DNA of 17,309 nt from Desulfobacteraceae bacterium (GTDB lineage: Bacteria > Desulfobacterota > Desulfobacteria > Desulfobacterales > Desulfobacteraceae). Shown here in pieces: positions 1-7,990 of the stretch. The position numbers and the translations under genes are program-made. Position 1 is the first letter of the stretch; each line of letters opens with the position of its first letter. The stretch lies in assembly GCA_011390435.1 (NCBI GenBank), contig JAABSK010000036.1:1-17309 (forward strand), given 5' to 3'. The notes below the pieces were generated by a model. The model searched no databases, had not been told where the DNA came from, and was given only the letters and a program-made list of their open reading frames with translations.

Positions 1-110
1 GGGCATTTGGAGACGGCAAAATCTTTGTCAGTCCAGTGGAAGAAGTCTATACCATCAGCTCCGGGATTGTTGAAACCGGAACCGATGAAAAACTGGAGGT
101 GTCCGCATGA
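1..110 (+). CDS. nifI1: NifI1, PII-like nitrogenase regulator (3' end only)
   Basis: Only the last 35 codons are in the window, read in the frame beginning at base 3; the start lies upstream. The visible residues (GDGKIFV at bases 9-29, then a VEEVYTISSG stretch) match the C-terminal part of GlnB/PII proteins. Because a second PII-like gene follows and then nifD, this is NifI1 of the NifI1-NifI2 pair found between nifH and nifD in anaerobes and methanogens. In that family the pair binds NifDK and blocks electron transfer when 2-oxoglutarate is low. The stop codon TGA overlaps the nifI2 start (ATGA, 107-110), which implies translational coupling. NifI1 is chosen over GlnB mainly from context. 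Confidence 0.85.
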   Translation, partial: AFGDGKIFVSPVEEVYTISSGIVETGTDEKLEVSA

Positions 111-487
111 AAGAGGTCATGGCCGTCATCCGCATCAACATGATCAACAAAACCAAACGGGCGCTGATCAACGCCGGCATCTCCTCCATGACTGCCTTTG
201 AAGCCCTTGGAAGGGGCAAGGGCCTGGTGGATATGAGCCTGCTCAAAGGTGCTGAGCAAGGCTATGAAGAAGCCATTGCCCAGCTGGGACAATCCGGGCG
301 GCTGATCCCCAAACGGGCCATTTTTATTGTTGTTCCGGACACGCTGGTCCCCAGAACCGTCAACACGATCATCAAGACCAATCAGACAGGAAAATCCGGT
401 GACGGCGTCATCTGGGTCATGCCGGTCATGGCCGCTACAAGCGTACGAACCGCTGAATCCGGAGACAAGGTTCTGGACGAGTTTTAA
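107..487 (+). CDS. nifI2: NifI2, PII-like nitrogenase regulator
   Basis: 126 residues, a PII-fold protein. It opens with the typical first strand (MKEVMAVIRINM) and has a long altered T-loop region around residues 35-70 (GLVDMSLLKGAEQG, then GRLIPKR). The later half carries IFIVVPD and the GDGVIWVMPV strand that corresponds to GDGKIFV in GlnB. NifI2 forms a hetero-oligomer with NifI1, binds 2-oxoglutarate and ATP, and reversibly inhibits dinitrogenase after ammonium addition; this is known for the family, not shown here. It overlaps nifI1 by 4 bases and lies 27 bases before nifD. The position between nifI1 and nifD supports NifI2 rather than GlnK. Confidence 0.92.
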   Translation: MKEVMAVIRINMINKTKRALINAGISSMTAFEALGRGKGLVDMSLLKGAEQGYEEAIAQLGQSGRLIPKRAIFIVVPDTLVPRTVNTIIKTNQTGKSGDGVIWVMPVMAATSVRTAESGDKVLDEF

Positions 488-514
488 TGTCACTACAAAA
501 AGGATAAAACAGAT

Positions 515-2149
515 ATGACAACAGATCAAAGAACACTGCCGGACCCGGAAGCGGTCAAAAAAGAACTGCTGGCCAGATACCCGGCAAAAGTGGCCAGGAA
601 ACGCTCAAAACAGATCCTGGTGAACCGGAAGGATGAAACCGGCACGGTTCCTTCCATCGGCGCCAATGTCCGGACAGTTCCGGGAATCATTACCCAGCGC
701 GGATGCTCGTATGCCGGATGCAAAGGCGTCATCCTGGGGCCCACGCGGGATATTGTCAATATCACCCATGGCCCCATTGGATGCGGTTTTTACAGCTGGC
801 TCACCCGGCGGAACCAGACCCGGCCGGCAACTCTGGAAGATGACAACTACATGACCTATTGTTTTTCCACTGACATGCAGGACCAGGATATTGTTTTTGG
901 CGGCGAAAAAAAACTCAAAGCCGCCATCCAGGAAGCCTGGGAAATTTTCAAACCCAAGGCCATCAGTATTTTTTCCACCTGCCCTGTCGGACTTATCGGT
1001 GATGATGTGCATGCGGTGGCCAGAGAGATGAAAGAAAAGCTGGGGATCAATATCTTTGGATTTTCCTGTGAAGGATATAAGGGCGTGAGTCAGTCAGCAG
1101 GCCATCATATCGCCAATAACGGCGTATTCACCCATATCGTGGGAAAAGATGATACCATCCGAGAAGCGGAATACAAGATCAATCTGCTGGGTGAATACAA
1201 CATTGGCGGTGACGGATTCGAAATTGACCGCATCCTTGAAGACTGCGGCATATCCGTCATCTCCACTTTCAGCGGAAATTCCACCTATGACCAGTTTGCC
1301 AACTCCCATACTGCCGATCTCAATACCGTCATGTGCCACCGGTCCATCAACTATGTGGCCGACATGATGGAGATCAAATATGGTATCCCCTGGATCAAGA
1401 TCAATTTTATCGGTGCCAGGTCCACGGCCAAATCATTGCGGAAAATTGCTGGATATTTTGAAGAAGAAGCCCTTTCCTCCCGCGTGGAAGCAGTGATTGA
1501 GCAGGAGATGAAAGCAGTTGAATCTGTGCGCCTGGATGTTAAATCCCGGTGTGAAGGCAAGCTGGCCATGCTGTTTGTCGGGGGATCACGGGCCCACCAC
1601 TATCAGGACCTGTTCAGGGAAATCGGCATGAAAACGGTTTCTGCAGGCTATGAATTTGCCCACAGAGATGATTACGAAGGAAGACAGGTGATCCCGGATA
1701 TTAAAATCGATGCTGATTCCAGGAATATTGAAGAGCTTGAAATCCAGGCAGATCCTGTGAAATACCAGCCCAGAAAGACCCTGGAACAGATTAAGACCCT
1801 TGAGGCAAAAGGAGTTGAATTCAAAGGATACAACGGCATGATGCCGGATATGGATGAAAACACCCTGGTGATCGATGACGTCAGCCAGTATGAAACCGAA
1901 CTGCTCCTCAAAATGTACAAACCGGATATTTACTGCGCCGGCATCAAGGAAAAATATGCCATCCAGAAAAGCGGCATTCCCATGAAACAGCTGCATTCCT
2001 ATGACTCTGGAGGACCATATGCCGGATTCAAGGGCGCCATCAATTTTTACAAAGAGATCGACCGCATGGTCAATTCCAGAGTCTGGGCATCTCTTGAAGC
2101 CCCCTGGCAGAAAAACCCGGAACTGTCCGCCAAATATGTATGGGAATAA
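515..2149 (+). CDS. nifD: Nitrogenase molybdenum-iron protein alpha chain NifD
   Basis: 544 residues. This is the alpha subunit of dinitrogenase, which reduces N2 at FeMo-cofactor in the cytoplasm. P-cluster cysteines are visible at C64 (RGCSYAG), C90 (HGPIGC) and C156 (STCPVGL). The cofactor ligands are C274 (VMCHRS) and H494 (LHSYDSGG). Residues around the active site are also conserved: V72, R98/R99, Q193 and H197 (SQSAGHH). It is longer than Azotobacter NifD because of an extra segment of about 50 residues near 405-458, the trait of Clostridium-type NifD. An AAAGGA site lies 11 bases before the ATG. No anfG/vnfG lies between it and nifK, so it is the molybdenum enzyme rather than the alternative V or Fe-only types. 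Confidence 0.97.
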   Translation: MTTDQRTLPDPEAVKKELLARYPAKVARKRSKQILVNRKDETGTVPSIGANVRTVPGIITQRGCSYAGCKGVILGPTRDIVNITHGPIGCGFYSWLTRRNQTRPATLEDDNYMTYCFSTDMQDQDIVFGGEKKLKAAIQEAWEIFKPKAISIFSTCPVGLIGDDVHAVAREMKEKLGINIFGFSCEGYKGVSQSAGHHIANNGVFTHIVGKDDTIREAEYKINLLGEYNIGGDGFEIDRILEDCGISVISTFSGNSTYDQFANSHTADLNTVMCHRSINYVADMMEIKYGIPWIKINFIGARSTAKSLRKIAGYFEEEALSSRVEAVIEQEMKAVESVRLDVKSRCEGKLAMLFVGGSRAHHYQDLFREIGMKTVSAGYEFAHRDDYEGRQVIPDIKIDADSRNIEELEIQADPVKYQPRKTLEQIKTLEAKGVEFKGYNGMMPDMDENTLVIDDVSQYETELLLKMYKPDIYCAGIKEKYAIQKSGIPMKQLHSYDSGGPYAGFKGAINFYKEIDRMVNSRVWASLEAPWQKNPELSAKYVWE

Positions 2150-2174
2150 CCCAATGCTTTTTTACCACTGATAC

Positions 2175-2179
2175 AGGAG
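2175..2179 (+). promoter_or_regulatory. Ribosome binding site deciding the nifK start
   Basis: AGGAG lies 9 bases before the ATG at 2189. The earlier in-frame ATG at 2180 directly abuts this motif and could not use it, so 2189 is the better start. Confidence 0.6.
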
Positions 2180-2188
2180 ATGTATGCG

Positions 2189-3565
2189 ATGCTGCTCAGA
2201 CATACCACCCAGGAAATAAAACCCCGTAAGGCCCTCACCATCAACCCGGCCAAAACCTGCCAGCCCATTGGCGCCATGTACGCATCCCTCGGGATCAATG
2301 GCTGCCTGCCCCACAGTCATGGCTCCCAGGGATGCTGCGCCTACCACAGAAGCACCCTCACCCGCCATTACCGGGAACCGGTCATGGCAGCCACCAGCTC
2401 TTTTACCGAAGGTTCTTCAGTCTTTGGAGGCCAGGCCAACCTGGTACAGGCCATTGACAATATCTTCACCACCTATGACCCGGACATTATTGCGGTGCAC
2501 ACCACCTGCCTGTCCGAGACCATTGGAGACGATGTCAACCAGATCGCCAGCAAAGCCGTTGCCGACGGAAAAGTCCCTCCAGGAAAACATGTGATCCACG
2601 CCAGCACGCCCAGTTATGTCGGATCGCACGTTACAGGATTCTCCAGCATGACAAAAGCCATGGTCACCCACTTTGCCAGAAATACCGGAAAACCCAATGG
2701 AAAATTCAATCTCATTCCAGGGTTTGTAGAACCTTCCGACATGACAGAGATCAAACGGGTGGCCAGGGCAATGGGGATCCAGCCCATTCTTTTTCCAGAC
2801 ACGTCCAACGTGCTCAACACCCCCCAGACCGGAAAATACAAAATGTTTCCCAATGGCGGCGTCACCATTGAAGCGTTGACCAGTGCCGGAGACAGCACCG
2901 GCACCATTGCCCTGGGACCGCTGGCATCGGCAGATGCGGCAAGGGCTCTGGACACCAAATGGAAAGTCCCCTGCCAGGTCCAGGACCTGCCCATCGGACT
3001 TGCAGCCACAGACCGCTTCATTGATGCCCTGAGGATTGCCGCCGGTGTCAGCGTCCCTGATAGTATCACCATTGAACGGGGCCAGCTTCTGGATATCATC
3101 ACAGACATGCACCAGTACTTTTATCGTAAAAAGGTAGCGCTGGCCGGAGATCCAGACCACCTGATTCCTCTGGTGGAATTTTTGGTCAGCATCGACATGA
3201 TGCCGGTGCACATCGTCACCGGCACCCCTGGCAAAGCCTTTGAAGCGCGGATCAGGGAGCTGACCGCCCATCTGCCCTGCAAGGTAAACGTCAAAGCCGG
3301 CGCAGATATGTTCATGCTCCACCAGTGGATAAAAAACGAACCGGTTGATCTTTTGATGGCCAACACCTACGGCAAATACATGGCCAGAGATGATGACATC
3401 CCTTTTGTAAGGTTTGGATTTCCCATCCTTGACCGCGTGGGCCACTCATATTTTCCCACCACCTGCTACAAAGGCGGAATGCGGCTTTTGGAAAAGATCC
3501 TGGATGCCCTGTTGGACCGGATGGACAGAGACGCACCTGAAGAACGTTTTGAACTGGTCATGTAA
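2189..3565 (+). CDS. nifK: Nitrogenase molybdenum-iron protein beta chain NifK
   Basis: 458 residues from the ATG at 2189, chosen because AGGAG is well spaced from it; an in-frame ATG at 2180 would add three residues. It pairs with NifD to form the alpha2beta2 dinitrogenase and shares the P-cluster. The P-cluster cysteines are C24 (KTCQPIG), C49 (GSQGC) and C107 (TTCLSE), and the conserved serine of TPSYVGSH is S142. It lacks the N-terminal extension of about 50 residues seen in Azotobacter NifK. That fits the Clostridium/methanogen-type pair, where the missing part is matched by an insertion in NifD. It starts 39 bases after the nifD stop. Confidence 0.97.
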   Translation: MLLRHTTQEIKPRKALTINPAKTCQPIGAMYASLGINGCLPHSHGSQGCCAYHRSTLTRHYREPVMAATSSFTEGSSVFGGQANLVQAIDNIFTTYDPDIIAVHTTCLSETIGDDVNQIASKAVADGKVPPGKHVIHASTPSYVGSHVTGFSSMTKAMVTHFARNTGKPNGKFNLIPGFVEPSDMTEIKRVARAMGIQPILFPDTSNVLNTPQTGKYKMFPNGGVTIEALTSAGDSTGTIALGPLASADAARALDTKWKVPCQVQDLPIGLAATDRFIDALRIAAGVSVPDSITIERGQLLDIITDMHQYFYRKKVALAGDPDHLIPLVEFLVSIDMMPVHIVTGTPGKAFEARIRELTAHLPCKVNVKAGADMFMLHQWIKNEPVDLLMANTYGKYMARDDDIPFVRFGFPILDRVGHSYFPTTCYKGGMRLLEKILDALLDRMDRDAPEERFELVM

Positions 3566-3585
3566 ATACCATAAGGAATTGTGAA

Positions 3586-4944
3586 ATGAAATCCATCTCC
3601 ATACTGGAAAAACGCAAAACCCAGATCTATCAAAAAGGGAAGGACACTTTTGACATCTCCTGCGAAACAAAGAGTCTGGCCGGATCAGTCAGTCAGCGGG
3701 CCTGTGTATTCTGCGGTTCCAGGGTGGTGCTTTATCCCATTGCCGACGCCTTGCACCTGATTCACGGCCCCATTGGATGTGCATCCTATACCTGGGATAT
3801 CCGGGGAGCCTTGTCTTCCGGACCGGAACTGCACAGAATGAGTTTTTCCACGGATCTTTCCGAGCTGGACATTGTGTACGGTGGTGAACAGAAACTGGAA
3901 CAGGCCCTGATTGAACTGATCAGGGACTATAAGCCCAAAGCCGCCTTTGTGTATTCCACCTGCATTGTCGGCATCATTGGGGATGATGTGGAAAGGGTAT
4001 GCCGAAAGGTGGCTGCCCAGGTAAAGATCCCGGTATTGCCGGTGCATTCAGAAGGATTTAAAGGCACCAAAAAAGACGGTTATAAAGCAGCCTGCGATGC
4101 CCTGTTCAAGCTTGTTGACATGCACCCGCCCTGCCGGGAGAAAATCCCTTACAGCATCAACATCCTGGGTGAATTCAACATTGGCGGTGAAACCTGGATT
4201 ATCAAGGACTATTACAAAAAAATGGGGATCAAAACCGTCGCAGTCATGACCGGAGACGGCAGGGTGAAAAATATTCAAAGTGCCGGCCGGGCCAGCCTGA
4301 ACGTTGTCCAGTGTTCCGGCGCGCTGACCCACCTTGCTGTGAAAATGGAAAAAGAATATGCCATTCCCTATATCCGGGTGTCCTATTTCGGCATTGAGGA
4401 CACAGCTGCCGCCCTTTACGATGTGGCTGCCTTTTTCAACACCCGGCCGGAGATCATGAAGAAAACTGCCTGCCTGGTATCCGGACAGGTGCAGGCCATC
4501 GTGCCGCAACTGGAAAAAATCAGGCAGGACCTTTCTGGAAAACGGGCAGCCATCTATGTGGGCGGTGCATTCAAAGCCTTTTCCCTGATCAAGGCCCTGC
4601 GTTACCTGGGCATGGATGTGGTACTGGTGGGTTCTCAGACCGGAAATACCGATGACTACCGCCGCCTGAAAGAGATGTGTGATGACGGCACCATTATTCT
4701 GGATGATGCCAATCCCCTGGAGCTGGCCAAGTATATCTGTGAAAAAGAAGCCCACCTGTTCATCGGCGGAGTAAAAGAGCGGCCCATTGCCTATAAGCTG
4801 GGAATCGGGTTCTGCGACCACAACCATGAGCGGAAAATCCCACTGGCCGGATTTGAGGGCATGCTCAATTTTGCCAGAGAAGTCCATGAAACCGTCACCA
4901 GTCCCATCTGGGAACTTGTCCCGAGAAACAGACAAAAAGGATGA
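3586..4944 (+). CDS. nifE: FeMo-cofactor scaffold protein NifE
   Basis: 452 residues, a NifD paralogue. With NifN it forms the scaffold on which the NifB product is converted to FeMo-cofactor by addition of molybdenum and homocitrate. Cysteines C40 (RACVFCG), C65 (HGPIGC) and C126 (STCIVG) correspond to the NifE cluster ligands, and C243 (VQCSGAL) to the conserved cysteine at the cofactor site. The GDDVERVC stretch and the C-terminal AGFEGMLNFA segment are typical. AAGGAA sits 7 bases before the ATG. The gene follows nifK by 20 bases and overlaps the earliest possible nifN start by 4. It is assigned to NifE rather than NifD because it follows nifDK and has an ERK segment where NifD carries its HSYDSGG histidine loop. 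Confidence 0.95.
   Translation: MKSISILEKRKTQIYQKGKDTFDISCETKSLAGSVSQRACVFCGSRVVLYPIADALHLIHGPIGCASYTWDIRGALSSGPELHRMSFSTDLSELDIVYGGEQKLEQALIELIRDYKPKAAFVYSTCIVGIIGDDVERVCRKVAAQVKIPVLPVHSEGFKGTKKDGYKAACDALFKLVDMHPPCREKIPYSINILGEFNIGGETWIIKDYYKKMGIKTVAVMTGDGRVKNIQSAGRASLNVVQCSGALTHLAVKMEKEYAIPYIRVSYFGIEDTAAALYDVAAFFNTRPEIMKKTACLVSGQVQAIVPQLEKIRQDLSGKRAAIYVGGAFKAFSLIKALRYLGMDVVLVGSQTGNTDDYRRLKEMCDDGTIILDDANPLELAKYICEKEAHLFIGGVKERPIAYKLGIGFCDHNHERKIPLAGFEGMLNFAREVHETVTSPIWELVPRNRQKG
4936..4940 (+). promoter_or_regulatory. Ribosome binding site deciding the nifN start
   Basis: AAAGG lies 9 bases before the in-frame ATG at 4950, while it abuts the upstream ATG at 4941. The arrangement mirrors the nifK start. 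Confidence 0.5.
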
Positions 4945-4949
4945 TAACC

Positions 4950-6332
4950 ATGATCAAAACCCAAGCCTATACGGCTACCCGAAATGCCTGTAAAATGTGC
5001 ACCCCTCTTGGTGCGGCCCTGGTTTTCCACGGAATCGAAGGCACGGTCCCTCTGCTGCACGGATCCCAGGGATGTTCAACCTATATGCGCCGGTATCTGA
5101 TCAGTCATTTCAAAGAGCCGGTGGATATCGCCTCATCCAACTTCAGCGAGGAAACCGCGATTTTCGGCGGCGGCGCAAATCTAAAGCTGGCGGTTGAAAA
5201 CGTCATCCGCCAGTATGATCCGGAAATGATCGGTATTGCCACCACCTGTTTGAGCGAAACCATTGGAGATGATGTGGCCATGATCCTGGACACGATCAAG
5301 CCGGCGGTACGAAAAGCGCAGCTGGTTCATGTTTCCACCCCCAGTTATACCGGCACCCATGTGGACGGTTTTCACCATGCTGTCCAGGCGGTTGTGGAAA
5401 AATGCAACCCCAAAACAGCAAAAGTCAGATACAAACCCAGGGCCACTAAAAAAATCAATCTGTTCCCCGGGATGCTGTCCAATGAAGACCTGCGGCATTT
5501 AAAAGAGATCTTTTCAGATATGAAAACCCGGATGACACTGCTGCCGGACTATTCCGAACGACTGGAAGGACCGTCATGGGTGGAGTATCAGGCCATTCAG
5601 CAGGGAGGAACCCCCATCAAGGCGATCCAGGAGATGCATCTGTCCACCGCGTCCATGGAACTCGGTTCCATTCTGTCCCGGCTGAAACAAAAAGGGGAGA
5701 AAACCGCTGGTGCATACCTGGAAAATCATTTCAGCATTCCCTGCACCTCTGTGGGCATCCCCATCGGGGTCAAGGCCACAGACCTGTTCTTTTCCCTGCT
5801 GGAACGAATCACGCTCAAAGTGATTCCGGAAAAATACAAGCGTCAGCGGGGACGATTGATTGACGCGTATGTGGACGGCAACAAATATGTCTCCCAAAAA
5901 CGGGCAGTGGTCTATGGTGAAGAGGATTTTGTGGTGGCCATGGCCGGGTTTCTGGCTGAAATCGGTGTGATTCCGGTATTGTGCGCATCCGGCGGCAAAA
6001 GCGGTTTTCTGAAACAGGCCCTGGGCGAGCTGATGCCCAAACGTATTTTCAAGCAGGTGGCCGTCCACCAGGGCATGGATTTTACCCAGATCGAGAAAAA
6101 AGCCGGCGCATTGTCACCGGACTTTGTCATCGGGAACTCCAAAGGCTATTCCATGGCACGGCACCTGGATATCCCCCTGGTCCGGGTGGGCTTTCCCATC
6201 CATGACCGCGTGGGTGGATCACGCATTCTTCACATCGGATACAAAGGCACCCAGGAATTGTTTGACGTCATTGTCAATACCCTGCTCCAGAAACGCCAGG
6301 ACACGTCAAAAACCGGATATGCATACATGTAA
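4950..6332 (+). CDS. nifN: FeMo-cofactor scaffold protein NifN
   Basis: 460 residues from the ATG at 4950, chosen for its spacing to AAAGG; an ATG at 4941 overlapping the nifE stop would add three residues. It is a NifK paralogue and the partner of NifE. The N-terminal CTPLGAA, HGSQGC and TTCLSETIGDDV stretches line up with NifK, and GFPIHDRVGG near the end is typical. It keeps three cysteines at the P-cluster-equivalent positions (C17, C42 and C100), whereas Azotobacter NifN, from memory, keeps only the one in GSQGC. The position directly after nifE and before nifB supports NifN. Confidence 0.93.
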   Translation: MIKTQAYTATRNACKMCTPLGAALVFHGIEGTVPLLHGSQGCSTYMRRYLISHFKEPVDIASSNFSEETAIFGGGANLKLAVENVIRQYDPEMIGIATTCLSETIGDDVAMILDTIKPAVRKAQLVHVSTPSYTGTHVDGFHHAVQAVVEKCNPKTAKVRYKPRATKKINLFPGMLSNEDLRHLKEIFSDMKTRMTLLPDYSERLEGPSWVEYQAIQQGGTPIKAIQEMHLSTASMELGSILSRLKQKGEKTAGAYLENHFSIPCTSVGIPIGVKATDLFFSLLERITLKVIPEKYKRQRGRLIDAYVDGNKYVSQKRAVVYGEEDFVVAMAGFLAEIGVIPVLCASGGKSGFLKQALGELMPKRIFKQVAVHQGMDFTQIEKKAGALSPDFVIGNSKGYSMARHLDIPLVRVGFPIHDRVGGSRILHIGYKGTQELFDVIVNTLLQKRQDTSKTGYAYM

Positions 6333-6348
6333 CAAAAGGATCGGAAAA

Positions 6349-7644
6349 ATGAATATTGAACGCCACCCCTGTTTTAATCCCAAAGCCTGCAAAAGTCATG
6401 GCCGGGTCCACCTTCCTGTTGCACCCCGCTGCAATATTCAATGCAATTTCTGCAACAGACAGTTTGACTGTGTCAATGAAAGCCGGCCAGGTGTCAGCAG
6501 CGGCATCCTTTCTCCACACCAGGCCATGGCCTATTTACAATCGGTTGTCTCCGCCAGGAACAACATCTCTGTTGTCGGGATTGCAGGACCGGGTGACCCG
6601 TTTGCCAACCCGGATCAAACCCTGTCAACCCTTGAAATGGTTCGCAGCACCTATCCGGACATGCTGCTGTGCCTGGCCACCAATGGACTGAACCTGACAG
6701 CGTATCTGGATGACGTGGCCCGGCTCCGGGTCAGCCACGTCAGCATTACAGTCAATGCCGTTGATCCGTCTATCGGTGAAATCATCTATGCATGGGTGCG
6801 CTCAGGCAAAAAAACCCTGCCGCCTGAAAAAGGGGCAAAACTGCTCCTGGAACGGCAGCTCGCTGCCATCACCGGACTCAAGGAGCGCGGCATCATCGTA
6901 AAAGTCAACACCATTGTTCTGCCGGGGATCAACGACACCCATGTGGCAGCAATTGCCCGGGAAATGGCCCGCCTGAATGTGGACCTGCTCAATTGCATGC
7001 CCTATTATCCCAATGCAGGAGCAAATTTTTCCGGATTGAAAGCGCCAGCCAGAAAACAGATTGCCGAAATTCAAAAAGATGCTGCACAATATCTTCCACA
7101 GATGATGCATTGCAGGCGGTGCCGGGCAGATGCCGTCGGCATGCTGGACGAGGCACAGGATATGACCCTGCTCAACCGGCTCCAGGAATGTGCCGCCCTG
7201 CCCCGTCCTGATGGCGCAGCCCCTGAATACACCCCCCGACCTTCAGGCTCCGGCACGCTTCCATATGCCGCCGTTGCCACGCGGGAAGGGGTTCTGGTTA
7301 ACCAGCACCTGGGAGAGGCCACCCACCTGGCAATCTATGATCTGAACCCGAAAATCCCGGTTCTGGTTGAACGCCGCAGGATGCCTGAACCCGGTTTGAA
7401 CGGTCTTCGGTGGGAAGCAATGGCAGACAGGCTTATTGACTGCAAACGCATCCTTGTCAGCGGCGTGGGAACGACCCCTGAGGCCATCCTGAGTCAGCGA
7501 GGATTTGAGGTGCTGGTGATGGAAGGATTGATCAATGAAATCCTGATGGGAGTTAAACACCAAAAAAATATGAATCACCTGCGTAAAACAACTGCCTTAT
7601 CCCCAGGCGCTGCCTGTTCAGGCAGCGGAATGGGCTGTATGTAA
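6349..7644 (+). CDS. nifB: NifB radical SAM FeMo-cofactor core synthase with C-terminal NifX-like domain
   Basis: 431 residues from the ATG at 6349, preceded by AAAAGGA at 8 bases; the frame stays open further upstream but only across nifN. NifB fuses two [4Fe-4S] units and inserts carbide to make NifB-co, the precursor of FeMo-cofactor. The radical SAM motif is C28-x3-C32-x2-C35 (CNIQCNFC). Extra cluster cysteines are visible at C8, C14 and C41 and in HCRRCRADAVGML (254-266). Residues about 303-402 form a NifX/NafY-like domain (TREGVLVNQHLGEATHL), probably for holding NifB-co. The tail GAACSGSGMGCM is cysteine- and glycine-rich. No separate nifX is present in the window, so this fusion may supply that role. 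Confidence 0.95.
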   Translation: MNIERHPCFNPKACKSHGRVHLPVAPRCNIQCNFCNRQFDCVNESRPGVSSGILSPHQAMAYLQSVVSARNNISVVGIAGPGDPFANPDQTLSTLEMVRSTYPDMLLCLATNGLNLTAYLDDVARLRVSHVSITVNAVDPSIGEIIYAWVRSGKKTLPPEKGAKLLLERQLAAITGLKERGIIVKVNTIVLPGINDTHVAAIAREMARLNVDLLNCMPYYPNAGANFSGLKAPARKQIAEIQKDAAQYLPQMMHCRRCRADAVGMLDEAQDMTLLNRLQECAALPRPDGAAPEYTPRPSGSGTLPYAAVATREGVLVNQHLGEATHLAIYDLNPKIPVLVERRRMPEPGLNGLRWEAMADRLIDCKRILVSGVGTTPEAILSQRGFEVLVMEGLINEILMGVKHQKNMNHLRKTTALSPGAACSGSGMGCM

Positions 7645-7669
7645 ACAGATCTATCAACAGGAGAAAACC

Positions 7670-7990
7670 ATGGAAAAACCCGACCACCATATCCTGGTCT
7701 GCGCCAGCTTTCGACCCAATGGAGAACCCAAAGGCAAATGCCACCGGAAAAACGCTGTCAATTTTCTGGCATATATTGAAAACGAAATCATTGACCGCGG
7801 GCTCGACAACACCATTGTCTCATCCACCTGCTGCTTGAAATTGTGTGATGAAGGGCCTGTCATGGTGGTCTACCCGCAGAACACCTGGTATGGCCATGTC
7901 ACATCTGAAGATGATATTGATGCAATTTTAGATGCCATCGAAGCGGGCACCGTGGCTGAGGCCTACCGATTATCGTCTGACACGCCATGA
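7670..7990 (+). CDS. Thioredoxin-fold [2Fe-2S] ferredoxin of the nif operon
   Basis: 106 residues, close in size and pattern to the [2Fe-2S] ferredoxins of Clostridium pasteurianum and the Azotobacter nif cluster. C11 (VCASFRPNGEPKGKC), C24, C55 and C59 (CCLKLCDEGPVMVVYP) are the likely cluster ligands; C54 is an extra one. The YPQNTWYGHVTSEDD ending is characteristic of the family. The protein is a small cytoplasmic dimeric electron carrier, and its place between nifB and nifV suggests a role in nitrogenase electron supply or cofactor assembly. AGGAG lies 6 bases before the ATG. Its stop overlaps the nifV start by 4 bases. Confidence 0.9.
   Translation: MEKPDHHILVCASFRPNGEPKGKCHRKNAVNFLAYIENEIIDRGLDNTIVSSTCCLKLCDEGPVMVVYPQNTWYGHVTSEDDIDAILDAIEAGTVAEAYRLSSDTP

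Noticed and set aside
2417..3445. Long open frame of 342 codons on the minus strand inside nifK
   Set aside because: It is antisense to a clear nifK, has no recognisable protein motifs and reflects codon bias of the coding strand.
515..3565. Vanadium or iron-only nitrogenase
   Set aside because: No delta-subunit gene (vnfG/anfG) lies between the alpha and beta genes, and nifEN, nifB and nifV follow in molybdenum-type order.
4048..4935. Open frame of 295 codons on the minus strand inside nifE
   Set aside because: Antisense shadow of nifE with no family features.
6124..6348. Upstream extension of the nifB frame
   Set aside because: It lies within nifN in another frame; the ATG at 6349 has AAAAGGA upstream and begins the normal NifB N-terminus.
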